NCBI GenBank assembly: GCA_039029315.1 | Contig: JBCCGK010000020.1 | Coordinates: forward strand, 1-64,000 | DNA from: JBCCCJ01 sp039029315 | Lineage (GTDB): Bacteria > Bacteroidota > Bacteroidia > J057 | Direction: 5' to 3' | Length of the DNA: 64,000 nucleotides | In this document: in pieces, positions 8,999-17,231 of the stretch | How the letters are laid out: every line of letters starts with the position of its first letter | Position numbering within the stretch: position 1 is the first letter of the stretch | Made by a program: the position numbers and the translations under genes | Notes under the pieces: model-generated | Database searches by the model: none | Seen by the model: the letters and a program-made list of their open reading frames with translations, nothing else | Told to the model about the DNA's origin: nothing

Positions 8999-9439
8999 TC
9001 AAATTAATCCCTTCAATTTTGGTACCAGAGCCTGATCGATCGGAAAAGTGAAGGTGCGATCCGTCAGACTGGCAACCTCTACCCATCGAAACACTTGCTC
9101 TCCTTCTGCGTTATCATGAAAGTCCATGGGTTTTTCGGTAAATCGTCCTTGTAGCGGACTCATGGGATACACACGAAAATACAAACACAATACTTCATGA
9201 TTGGGATCAAAAACAGATATTTGGAGGAATGGGTTGACAAACAGAACGTCTCCAACCTCAATCTCTGCGGACAATTCTTCCATCCATTCCCGTTTCAGAC
9301 AACTTTCAAGTCCTTCCCCAAACTCAAGGCCTCCTCCAGGAAGTTTGGTCATGCGGGTTCCATATCGAATCTCATCTGTCACCAACAAGCTATTCGCTTC
9401 AATACAGACTCCATACGCCCGAACATTGAAATGCTTCAT
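8999..9439 (-). CDS. NUDIX hydrolase
   Basis: The Nudix box is complete: GGLEFGEGLESCLKREWMEE fits GX5EX7REUXEE, the metal-binding helix-loop-helix that hydrolyses nucleoside diphosphates linked to another moiety. The start at 9439 (MKHFNVRAYGVCIE) places the beta-strand before the box at the usual distance; an in-frame extension to 9499 would run into the promoter region of the divergent gene. It is first in the flippase/CapA/asparagine-synthase-like cassette. A role in trimming a nucleotide-sugar or cofactor in that pathway is possible, but the substrate cannot be deduced. Confidence 0.85.
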   Translation of the reverse strand: MKHFNVRAYGVCIEANSLLVTDEIRYGTRMTKLPGGGLEFGEGLESCLKREWMEELSAEIEVGDVLFVNPFLQISVFDPNHEVLCLYFRVYPMSPLQGRFTEKPMDFHDNAEGEQVFRWVEVASLTDRTFTFPIDQALVPKLKGLI

Positions 9440-9485
9440 AGCCCCAAATCTCGCACATAGACATTCCAAAATCCAAACATCCTCG

Positions 9486-9493
9486 TAACTTTG
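9486..9493 (+). promoter_or_regulatory. Candidate Bacteroidota -7 box (TAACTTTG)
   Basis: TAACTTTG matches the TAnnTTTG -7 consensus of the Bacteroidota primary sigma factor and lies 17 bp before the ATG of the barrel gene at 9511. No convincing -33 element was recognised. Confidence 0.4.
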
Positions 9494-9510
9494 TTGCAAT
9501 TCTTCTGAAT

Positions 9511-10323
9511 ATGAAACACATTATTTGCCTTCTACTATTTGTCAGTATCCTTTTTTCACTGCTTGTGGGCCAGGTCAAACCAACTCCTCCTGCCCCAATC
9601 CCTCCTCCTGATACCGAACAGCCTGATCCCATGGAATCTATGGATGCGGATGAAGTAGCTGTAAAAGTTGGGGATGATCGTCCACGCAATTTCAGCCTCG
9701 TCTTCAACCGTGGCCTGATGCTCACTGGTTCCAGTCCCGATTCTGTTCCGCTCAATGGGAATAGTTCTGGCACCTACTCCATCGGTGGCGGGATTCGAAT
9801 TCCTCTGATCAAAGATGCTGTCAGATTGCGCTTGACACCAAGTATATCCTGGACGCATTTCTCCTATGACCAGACCAACCTCAAAACATTCCCAACAGTC
9901 GCGGATTCCCTTCCTCAGCAACTGACACTGGAAAAACACACGTTGATATTTGGTGAACTTCCACTAGGGGTGATCTTCAATCTGTCGCGAGATGAGGATG
10001 GCGACCCGCGTTTCTTTGTAGAAGCCGGCGGATATGTCGGATATCTTCTCGGGGCGAATTACAAGACCAGGTTCAAAGATTCTGAAGGCTTACGTGTCAA
10101 AAATAAACGAAGAGATCTGGAAGGCATTGAGAGTGAATTCGAGCGACTTCGCTATGGCCTGTATGGAAGAGTGGGCTATAAGTGGGCTGCTTTATATTTT
10201 TCCTACCGACTGTCAGATGTGTTTGATGAATTTACCAATCCATCTCTGAGACCGACCGCCTTCGAAGGATATAAGAATCCCAAAATTCCCCCGATGGAGG
10301 TTGGGATTAGTGTCTTTTTTTGA
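9511..10323 (+). CDS. Outer-membrane beta-barrel protein (PorT-like family)
   Basis: Signal peptide MKHIICLLLFVSILFSLLVG is followed by a proline-rich linker (about residues 24-45) and then alternating beta-strand sequence ending in GISVFF, the aromatic terminal signature of an outer-membrane barrel. The length of 270 residues fits an eight- to ten-strand OMP_b-brl_2-type barrel. It is divergently transcribed from the NUDIX gene across 71 bp. Specific function is unknown. Confidence 0.75.
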   Translation: MKHIICLLLFVSILFSLLVGQVKPTPPAPIPPPDTEQPDPMESMDADEVAVKVGDDRPRNFSLVFNRGLMLTGSSPDSVPLNGNSSGTYSIGGGIRIPLIKDAVRLRLTPSISWTHFSYDQTNLKTFPTVADSLPQQLTLEKHTLIFGELPLGVIFNLSRDEDGDPRFFVEAGGYVGYLLGANYKTRFKDSEGLRVKNKRRDLEGIESEFERLRYGLYGRVGYKWAALYFSYRLSDVFDEFTNPSLRPTAFEGYKNPKIPPMEVGISVFF

Positions 10324-10433
10324 TGGTCAGGGTATTTTTTGTTCTTATTAAGAAATATTATATTAGATAAAAAATCTGACAATAAAGAACACTATTTGGT
10401 AGTGCAATACATGTAAGGCTGTCATCGGCACGT

Positions 10434-10545
10434 AGCAATGATTGGCAGACCATTGCTAGGAAGGATGTTATCGAAAGGATGTTATCGAAGCGGATGCCTT
10501 CCTATCTACGATAGGCAAAGCGAGAGATGGTCTGCCGATCATCTC
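10434..10545. repeat. Structured repeat: nested hairpins with complementary loops
   Basis: Two short hairpins, AGCAATG-10 nt-CATTGCT (10434-10457) and GAGATG-10 nt-CATCTC (10524-10545), have loops ATTGGCAGAC and GTCTGCCGAT that are complementary at 9 of 10 positions. Between them lie a perfect 14-bp tandem duplication (10461-10474 and 10475-10488), an AGGAAGG/CCTTCCT inverted pair and the perfect hairpin CCTATC-TAC-GATAGG (10501-10515). The unit lies directly upstream of the HNH-associated small gene. It could be a dispersed repeat, a structured RNA leader or a transposon remnant. Confidence 0.65.
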
Positions 10546-10826
10546 TACAAATATTCTCTCGAAAGATTAGCATTACAGTTGAACCACTACCCACTTTTTA
10601 TAGCATATATGATGAAATTGCTGATATAATTGCACGTCTTAAACCCAAAAAAATTCTAGCATTAAGAGCTAGCAAGGATATGCAACAACGGTTTGAATTG
10701 TTGGTCGATAAATTAAAAAAATCTGAGATCAGTCGACAAGAAAAGGATGAATTGGATCATTTTATTGTGCTAGAAAGACTGTTTCGACTCGCAAAAATTA
10801 GGGCTGATCATCCTCCTAAAGGTTAA
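10527..10826 (+). CDS. Small HNH-associated protein, start degraded
   Basis: The C-terminal 75 residues (from about SITVEPLPTFYSIYDE, through KKILALRASKDMQQRFE, to LERLFRLAKIRA) are charged and helical. They look like the small protein often found directly upstream of HNH endonucleases of the next gene's type. The only ATG (10527) lies inside the preceding repeat element and adds an implausible leader; the expected start position carries ATT (10569). This suggests the original start codon has mutated, or that an unusual start is used. Function unknown; an antitoxin or chaperone role for the nuclease is speculative. Confidence 0.5.
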   Translation: MVCRSSLQIFSRKISITVEPLPTFYSIYDEIADIIARLKPKKILALRASKDMQQRFELLVDKLKKSEISRQEKDELDHFIVLERLFRLAKIRADHPPKG

Positions 10827-10837
10827 TTTCAGGTTCA

Positions 10838-11251
10838 TTGAGTCGACCATACATTTCTGAAAAAATTCGACAAAGGGTCGCGAAGCGAGCAGAAAATCGA
10901 TATGAATACTGCCGGGTATTTGACCGTTATTCTTTTTTATCATTTCACATTGAGCATATCATAAGTCTGAAACATGGTGGATCTTCAGAAGAAGAAAATT
11001 TAGCATATTCCTGTCCTATATATAATGTAAACAAAGGATCGGACATAGCAACTTATGTTGGAGATAATCCTGATCCAGTTCGTTTCTTCCATCCAAGAAA
11101 GGATGATTGGGATGATCATTTTGACATTGCTTCATCGGGCCTGATTTCAGCCAAAACAGAAATTGGTCAGGCGACGATTGAAATTTTCGACCTGAACCAT
11201 CCTGATTCCATAATTGAAATGCGTATTTTGATTCAGAATCAAATTTTCTAA
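10838..11251 (+). CDS. Degenerate HNH endonuclease (possible pseudogene)
   Basis: The frame retains the HNH core order: RVAKRAENRYEYC, then FHIEHIISLKHGG, then ENLAYSCPIYNVNKGSDI. In intact members the two zinc-binding pairs are CxxC; here the first Cys of pair one is Tyr (YEYC) and the second of pair two is Tyr (CPIY). With only two of four ligands the zinc knuckle is unlikely to fold, although the catalytic-type His pair in IEHI is present. The start is TTG at 10838, where a one-base change from an ATGAGT start is easily imagined. Together with the damaged upstream gene this looks like a decaying defence or homing module. Confidence 0.6.
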   Translation: MSRPYISEKIRQRVAKRAENRYEYCRVFDRYSFLSFHIEHIISLKHGGSSEEENLAYSCPIYNVNKGSDIATYVGDNPDPVRFFHPRKDDWDDHFDIASSGLISAKTEIGQATIEIFDLNHPDSIIEMRILIQNQIF

Positions 11252-11474
11252 ATCAATTCACTAGTTATTATTTGATGGATTTATATATTTTGTCAGGCTT
11301 CCCATTTCCTAGCATTATTATATTTATGTGGAATAAATGTCTGGGAATACTTGTCTAATTTATCAAGCAATGGCATGCCCGCATCCCAGCAGTACAGATT
11401 CAGATATACATATCATTTTTTTCGGCTATAAACCTTTAACAATTAACCGCATATGTCATTTACACTCAAGATTC

Positions 11475-13892
11475 ATGATTAAACATTCAATTCTCCTGCT
11501 CTTTTGTTTTGTCTCAACCTCTCTACTCGCTCAGACAACTCTTCCTTCAGAAGTCAGAATTACACAAGATGGCAGATTGACCTATGGTGGCAATCCTGTC
11601 GAAGGTTTTTACAATCCCTCAGATGTTCACAAACTGGAGATCACCTTAACTGAACCCAACTGGTTTCAATTGATGGATGGTACAGGAGGTCCTGGAGGAG
11701 CTGCCGGACAAACCCTAATCGGAACACTTACTGTCAACGATACACTGGTGCTGGATAGCGTCCTGGTAAGTATCAAAGGCCAGACGTCAGACTTTCAAAA
11801 TAATTCCCAGAAAAAGTCATTCAAAATAGAGATTGACGAGCTCAAAGATCAAGATCTGATGGGCTATGACAACCTCAATTTGAATGGTGGGTTTCAAGAT
11901 CATTCAGGCATGCGGGAAGTGTTGTTTTATGACATCACCAAATCCTTTGCACCTGCCTTAAAGGGAGCTTTCGTGGAGCTGTACATCAACGGACAGTCAT
12001 GGGGACCATACAACAATATTCAACAAATTGAAGGCCGATACATCAAAGAATGGTTCAGCAACAATGAGGGGACCCGCTGGAGAGCTGTCAGACCTGATGA
12101 TGTTGGAGGAGGTGGGGGACCTGGAGGAGGGGGAGGCGGTCCTGGAGGGGGCGGTCCCGGTGGCGCATTTGGAACAGGGGTGTCTACCCTGAATTACAAT
12201 GGCCCTGATTCTACAGATTACAATGAGAATTATACTCTGAAGAAAACAAACAAAGCGAATCCCTGGGAAGACCTGATTGACGTATGTGATAACTTGAACA
12301 ATCGGCCTATCTCAGAGTTGTATGATAGTTTGTTGCATTCTTTGGACATTGATAGAACACTTTGGTTCCTGGCACAAGAAGCTGTTTTTTCCGACGATGA
12401 CAGCTATATTCACAAAGGAGGGATGGATTATTATGTGTATTGGGATCAGACCACAGATCGTATCATTCCTCTGGAAGTAGATGCCAATTCTGTGATGATG
12501 GGAAATCATGTGAGTTGGAGCCCCTTCTACCATGAGAACGATACAGATTTTCCACTGTTGAACAGAATGTTGCAACATGATGAGGTCCGACAACGCTACC
12601 TCGCGCATCTGAGAACAGTTCTGGATCTTTATTTTATTGAGCAAGATGTCCATAGCAGAATAGATGATTTTGCTGCCATTCTGGATCAAAGGGTTCAAGA
12701 TGATCCAAAGAAAATCTACACCTACAGCCAATATCTCACAGGTGTTGTGGATTTGAAAAGCTTTGTCAGCAATCGAATCAATTTCCTGGCCGCTCATACT
12801 GAAATCAATCGACAAGGGGTGGGCATCTCCAATGTTGTTATGGAATATGCCGCTGGTCCAGATACTCCTCCTCAAGCCGATGAAGACGTTCAGATCCGGG
12901 TCGACATCGCAGGAGAAGAACAAAAAGTAGTGCTCTATTATGGTTTGGGGTTAGATGGGATGTATGACAGAGTAGAAATGTTTGATGATGGCATGCACAA
13001 TGACCTTCTTGCTGATGATGATGTATATGGCGCAAGCATTCCCGGTTTTTCCTCTGGGGAGTATGTCAGATACTACATTGAAGCCATCAAAAATGACAAT
13101 TTCTCCACAGCGAGTTATTTTCCTCCAGGGGCGGAGCATGATGTATTTATTTATCAGGTTGAGCCCACCACCATCCCAGTAGAAGATGTGGCGATCAATG
13201 AGTTCATGGCAGACAATGAAAACAGTGTGGCTGATCAGGCAGGTGAATATGATGATTGGATAGAGCTGTATAACAATGGCACAGATACGGTGGATCTCTC
13301 TGGCTATTATTTATCAGATAAAGAAAGTAATCCTACCAAATGGCAATTCCCGGAACATACGAAGATTGCACCGGATGGCTATCTCATCGTTTGGGCAGAT
13401 GAGGATGAAGATCAGGCAAGTCCACAGGAGATTCATGCCAATTTCAAACTCTCTTCGGGCGGGGAAGCAGTATTGCTGGTCAATTCCGAGGAAGAAATCA
13501 TTGATCAAATTGGATTTGGGGAGCAACAAGCAGATATTTCCTTTGCAAGGATTCCGAATGGGATTGGGAACTTTCAATCCCGCACTCCTACCTTCCATGC
13601 CAATAATGACAATTCTGCGACCAATATTTCGGCTGTAGAGGAACTAGGCATTCTTATCTATCCCAATCCAGCGCAAGACTTCATCAGAGTGGAGATTGAA
13701 AAATCTGTTGAACAACAACAGTTCACGCTCATGATTCTTAACGCTGCTGGACAAGAAGTGATCTATAAGAAGACCTTGAGAAGTGATGCGCAAATCGATG
13801 TGGCAGATCTCAGCAATGGACTCTATATTGTCATGTTGCAGGATTTGGAAGGAAGTTTCTTGTATCATCAAAAGCTGATGATCATGAAATGA
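11475..13892 (+). CDS. Secreted CotH-kinase-family protein with lamin-tail and T9SS domains
   Basis: The ATG at 11475 begins a signal peptide (MIKHSILLLFCFVSTSLLAQ); in-frame sequence back to 11337 is not signal-like. The order is a CotH protein-kinase-like fold (about residues 40-430) with the metal-binding type stretch IIPLEVDANSVMMG, a linker domain, a lamin-tail domain (about 575-690, VAINEFMADNE onward) and a C-terminal T9SS type-A sorting domain (about 725-805, ILIYPNPAQDF to LMIMK). A glycine-rich insert of about 25 residues interrupts the CotH fold near residue 215. CotH proteins in Bacillus and fungi are surface kinases or adhesins; the substrate here is unknown. Confidence 0.88.
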   Translation: MIKHSILLLFCFVSTSLLAQTTLPSEVRITQDGRLTYGGNPVEGFYNPSDVHKLEITLTEPNWFQLMDGTGGPGGAAGQTLIGTLTVNDTLVLDSVLVSIKGQTSDFQNNSQKKSFKIEIDELKDQDLMGYDNLNLNGGFQDHSGMREVLFYDITKSFAPALKGAFVELYINGQSWGPYNNIQQIEGRYIKEWFSNNEGTRWRAVRPDDVGGGGGPGGGGGGPGGGGPGGAFGTGVSTLNYNGPDSTDYNENYTLKKTNKANPWEDLIDVCDNLNNRPISELYDSLLHSLDIDRTLWFLAQEAVFSDDDSYIHKGGMDYYVYWDQTTDRIIPLEVDANSVMMGNHVSWSPFYHENDTDFPLLNRMLQHDEVRQRYLAHLRTVLDLYFIEQDVHSRIDDFAAILDQRVQDDPKKIYTYSQYLTGVVDLKSFVSNRINFLAAHTEINRQGVGISNVVMEYAAGPDTPPQADEDVQIRVDIAGEEQKVVLYYGLGLDGMYDRVEMFDDGMHNDLLADDDVYGASIPGFSSGEYVRYYIEAIKNDNFSTASYFPPGAEHDVFIYQVEPTTIPVEDVAINEFMADNENSVADQAGEYDDWIELYNNGTDTVDLSGYYLSDKESNPTKWQFPEHTKIAPDGYLIVWADEDEDQASPQEIHANFKLSSGGEAVLLVNSEEEIIDQIGFGEQQADISFARIPNGIGNFQSRTPTFHANNDNSATNISAVEELGILIYPNPAQDFIRVEIEKSVEQQQFTLMILNAAGQEVIYKKTLRSDAQIDVADLSNGLYIVMLQDLEGSFLYHQKLMIMK

Positions 13893-13916
13893 CGGAGTGT
13901 CTTCACCTAGCTTTAA

Positions 13917-13947
13917 GCTTTACGAAAGTTTGAAACTTTCGTAAAGC
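13917..13947. repeat. 31-bp perfect palindrome (hairpin)
   Basis: Two perfectly complementary 15-bp arms, GCTTTACGAAAGTTT and its reverse complement, are separated by one base. It lies between the CotH gene and a sulfatase gene on the same strand. No T-run follows, so a classical terminator is not shown; a dispersed palindromic repeat or transcript-end hairpin fits better. Confidence 0.7.
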
Positions 13948-14001
13948 CAGGGCAATGGACATCAAAACTTCGAAGGTTCATTTTTTCAATTAGGGCATAT
14001 C

Positions 14002-15423
14002 ATGAAAGGTATCCACATCATCCTGATAAGCTTTCTCATCTTTTGCGTCCTAAGCTGTCAGGAAAACGCTGGCAAGGGAGAAGGCAAAAGCGGGGAACAA
14101 AGCAGACCAAATATCCTTTTCATTTTTGCGGATGATTGGGGTTGGGGAGACCTGGGCGCACATGGCCATCCCTATGTAAAAACGCCTAATATAGATCGAT
14201 TGATCGCAGAGGGCACAGATTTTCATAGGTTTACTGTTGCCAGTGGCGTTTGCTCTCCCAGCAGGACAGCGGTGCTCACAGGTCAATTCCCAGCCAGACA
14301 CAATATTGATGGCCACTTCGCATGGGTACCACAAAATGCTCGCAGAAATATGCCTGATTGGCTGGACCCAGAAAGCACACTCCTGCCAAGACTCCTGCAA
14401 CAAAGCGGCTACGCAACAGCTCATTTTGGCAAATGGCATCTGTCCAACAATATGATCCCGGATTCCCCTTCCCCTAACGCATATGGCTTTGACTCTTATG
14501 GCGCGTTTAATTGCTCTGGCGAACAAATGCCTTTTTATGAGGATGCAGATCACGTCATTGCTTTTATGGAAAAGGCCCAGGATGAGCAAAAGCCATTTTT
14601 TATCAATATGTGGGTCCACGAGCCCCATACTCCTCATCACATCATTCCCAAATACCAATGGCGCTTTCGGGAATTAGAAGAGGCTGACAATATTTATGCT
14701 TCGGTCCTCTCTCATGCAGACGAAAGAATCGGGCGCGTACTGGATGCACTTGACCGTCTCAATCTAAGCGAACATACGCTGGTGATCTTCAGCTCAGACA
14801 ATGGCCCTGCAAGAGCAGCCAGCCCAACAGAATTGAAAAGCTACCTCGATACAGCTACCGGAATAGGATACAATATCGCTGCATCAAAAGGAATCACTGG
14901 CGGCAGAAAGGGGTATAAAGCAGCCCTGTTCGAAGGAGGCATCGGTGTTCCATTTATTGCGCGTTGGCCTGGAAAAATAAAAGCCGGAGTCAAGGATACC
15001 GTTTCGCTGATATCGGCAGTGGATTTGCTTCCAACATTTTGTGAGATCGCAGGCGTGAAGTTGCCATCCTCCTACACAGCAGATGGGATTAGTCAGGTAT
15101 CGACTCTCTTAGGGACCGCCTACCCCTCCCGCACCCAGGCACTTTTTTGGAAAATGCAGGCGAGATGGCCCATCTCTCAGAGCAGACCTGATCATTGGGT
15201 ATCCTATGCCATTGTGGACCAGCACTGGAAATTAGTTGGGAATCATGATTTGAGCTATGTGGAACTCTATGACATCGCAGTGGATGTGTATGAGCAACAT
15301 GATCTAAAAAAGATGCACCCCAGGCTTGTCAGCAGCTTAATTGAGCAAATTCAGCTATGGAAAGAAAGTTTGCCAGAGAAGCCAGATGAGAGACTTTTTT
15401 CTAATGAACGGCGAAAGATGTAA
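14002..15423 (+). CDS. Sulfatase lipoprotein (type I, formylglycine-dependent)
   Basis: Hydrolyses a sulfate ester, probably on a glycan, outside the cytoplasmic membrane. The signal peptide ends in the lipobox VLSC (C19). The core begins PNILFIFADDWGWGDLG (metal-binding Asp pair D44/D45) and has CSPSR at 84-88, the C-x-P-S-R motif whose Cys becomes formylglycine. GKWHL follows at the usual distance and the C-terminus reads as complete. The matching maturase is not in the window. It is convergent with a GH32 gene, and another sulfatase lies 4 kb on, pointing to breakdown of sulfated polysaccharide. Confidence 0.9.
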   Translation: MKGIHIILISFLIFCVLSCQENAGKGEGKSGEQSRPNILFIFADDWGWGDLGAHGHPYVKTPNIDRLIAEGTDFHRFTVASGVCSPSRTAVLTGQFPARHNIDGHFAWVPQNARRNMPDWLDPESTLLPRLLQQSGYATAHFGKWHLSNNMIPDSPSPNAYGFDSYGAFNCSGEQMPFYEDADHVIAFMEKAQDEQKPFFINMWVHEPHTPHHIIPKYQWRFRELEEADNIYASVLSHADERIGRVLDALDRLNLSEHTLVIFSSDNGPARAASPTELKSYLDTATGIGYNIAASKGITGGRKGYKAALFEGGIGVPFIARWPGKIKAGVKDTVSLISAVDLLPTFCEIAGVKLPSSYTADGISQVSTLLGTAYPSRTQALFWKMQARWPISQSRPDHWVSYAIVDQHWKLVGNHDLSYVELYDIAVDVYEQHDLKKMHPRLVSSLIEQIQLWKESLPEKPDERLFSNERRKM

Positions 15424-15472
15424 GGGCGTCAAAAAGGCCATGATGTCCATTTCTTCACTATCGGGCCATTCA

Positions 15473-17152
15473 TCATTTATAAATATTCCGCATCTGCCAG
15501 GCGTCTAGAGAAATGATGTTGGCAGCACTCCCCTGTGCCCTTAACGACACACCAGTACTTTTTTCCAAACTCGGATATACCCTGACTGCCACACATTGCC
15601 GGCCGTTCGCAAAAACTTCCACGACACTTCTATCAATAAAAATCCTAAGTTCCAGGGGTTCTCCCTGCTTCAGATAAAAAGGACCCGTTTCCGGAGGATT
15701 GGACATGGCCTCTGGCAGGATAGAAGACCGGGAATTATCAAGACTAATCAGGCTATATTTAGCATCTATCCACTGATCGTATTCCCACCCTTCATATCGA
15801 TCATAATCCCGTATGCCTCGGTTGCCCCAAAAAGAAATTTTGGTGTACTCCTCCTTGTTGGGTGAACGCAAAACATTGACCTCAACATGTTGTGCTTTTC
15901 CTACTTCTATCACAGTCTTGATTTCCATGGCATTCCCTTGGATCTTTTCTAGCAAAATCTCTTGATTGGCAGGAATAGTCAGATGGCGAATTTGTTGGTG
16001 ATTGGTCCGGAGTGATTCAATCTCTCCGGTTGGCTCCATAGCAATTTCCCTCTCAGATAGTAAAGTTAGCTTGCGAGGCAAACTCATTATCTGATTCCAA
16101 CCATTCGTAGATTTCGCATATGCCAAATTAAACATCACGTTGATTCCGCCTTTGCCATCTGGGCAGGAAGAAGGCGCGAGAACAGCTCCGGGTTCATAGA
16201 TGCCCCCAAAATTGAAGCGGCCATAATCCGTCACCTTGAACCGTTGGCTTTGGGTATCATAATCTCCCAAAGAGTAGTTCCCACCAGTGGCATGACTGAA
16301 GGATAACAACATATGCCGATCACCTATCGGCCAAAAATTGGGACAAGCGCCGTCGTCTCCTAACATCGCAAAGCGGTCATTTTCCAGGAAATTATGGATA
16401 TTTACTTCCCAGTCCACCAGATTTTTGGAGCGATGCAAACTGGCCGTCCGCTTCCTTTTAGCCCCTTTTCCTTGTTTCCCTCCACTCAGGACATAATAAT
16501 AGTCTCCTTCCCTCCAAATGCAGGCGTCTCCACCGGGTCGATTTGTTGGTTTCCCCGTATGGGCATCTATCGTATTCAACTCTAGTTTTTCCCAATTCAA
16601 CAAGAGTGGGTCCGAAGAAACAGCGATCATTAATCCATAGGTAAAGCCTGAATAGGCTGCAATCACCCGATCCTCTTCGACCAGGATTTGACCAGAATGG
16701 CACCTTTCCTCTGGATTTGGATAAATGGCGAGGGGCAAATCCTCCCAATGAATGAGATCTGGACTGGCTGCATGGCCCCAGTGTTGCCTCGGATCTTCGG
16801 GTGGATAGGCCTGGTAAAAGAGATGCCAACGCCCTTGCCAGTAGCAAAGACCATTGGGGTCATTGAGATTTCCTTCCGGGTTGACGTAGTGATAAATGGG
16901 GCGATAGGGATCACTGGACAATTCCTCTCGAGAAGCTTTGAATCGTTGTAAAAGCGGATTGCCTGCCAATTCCATTTGCTGTTCTTCCAGTTGATCGGAA
17001 AAGGTGTAAAAAGGAACCTTAGAAGTATGATCAGCTTTATCAATCCTCCCATGTTTCACTTTTTCCTTCTGTCCTTGATCATGGTCCCCGTCCGCTTTGC
17101 TACAAGCCAGTCCTGCACTCACTATTAATGCTATTAGAATGGCGTTTTTCAT
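15473..17152 (-). CDS. Glycoside hydrolase family 32 lipoprotein (fructan beta-fructosidase/levanase-like)
   Basis: Predicted to release fructose from levan, inulin or sucrose-type substrates at the cell surface. The N-terminus has a lipobox LAC (C17). The GH32 signature GNLNDPNG carries the nucleophile Asp (D98), followed by HLFYQAYP, GHAASPDLIHWED, and an acid/base region near IYEPGAV. The C-terminal beta-sandwich ends with LRIFIDRSVVEVFANG, typical of the family. The arginine of the usual RDP motif is shifted (GGDACIW). No SusC/SusD pair is present, so this is not a canonical utilisation locus. Confidence 0.88.
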   Translation of the reverse strand: MKNAILIALIVSAGLACSKADGDHDQGQKEKVKHGRIDKADHTSKVPFYTFSDQLEEQQMELAGNPLLQRFKASREELSSDPYRPIYHYVNPEGNLNDPNGLCYWQGRWHLFYQAYPPEDPRQHWGHAASPDLIHWEDLPLAIYPNPEERCHSGQILVEEDRVIAAYSGFTYGLMIAVSSDPLLLNWEKLELNTIDAHTGKPTNRPGGDACIWREGDYYYVLSGGKQGKGAKRKRTASLHRSKNLVDWEVNIHNFLENDRFAMLGDDGACPNFWPIGDRHMLLSFSHATGGNYSLGDYDTQSQRFKVTDYGRFNFGGIYEPGAVLAPSSCPDGKGGINVMFNLAYAKSTNGWNQIMSLPRKLTLLSEREIAMEPTGEIESLRTNHQQIRHLTIPANQEILLEKIQGNAMEIKTVIEVGKAQHVEVNVLRSPNKEEYTKISFWGNRGIRDYDRYEGWEYDQWIDAKYSLISLDNSRSSILPEAMSNPPETGPFYLKQGEPLELRIFIDRSVVEVFANGRQCVAVRVYPSLEKSTGVSLRAQGSAANIISLDAWQMRNIYK

Positions 17153-17231
17153 CTCCTTTTGGGCTTACTGTATGTTTGGCTATTGGCTTACAACAGGCTA
17201 ATCCGAACAAAAACGAGTTGGGACTCTGCTT

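Noticed and set aside
10434..10545. Possible integron attC site
   Set aside because: No GTTRRRY/RYYYAAC core sites and no integrase nearby.
12312..12923. 203-codon minus-strand reading frame
   Set aside because: Antisense to the CotH gene and without any motif.
14050..14658. 202-codon minus-strand reading frame
   Set aside because: Antisense to the sulfatase catalytic region, which is strongly supported.
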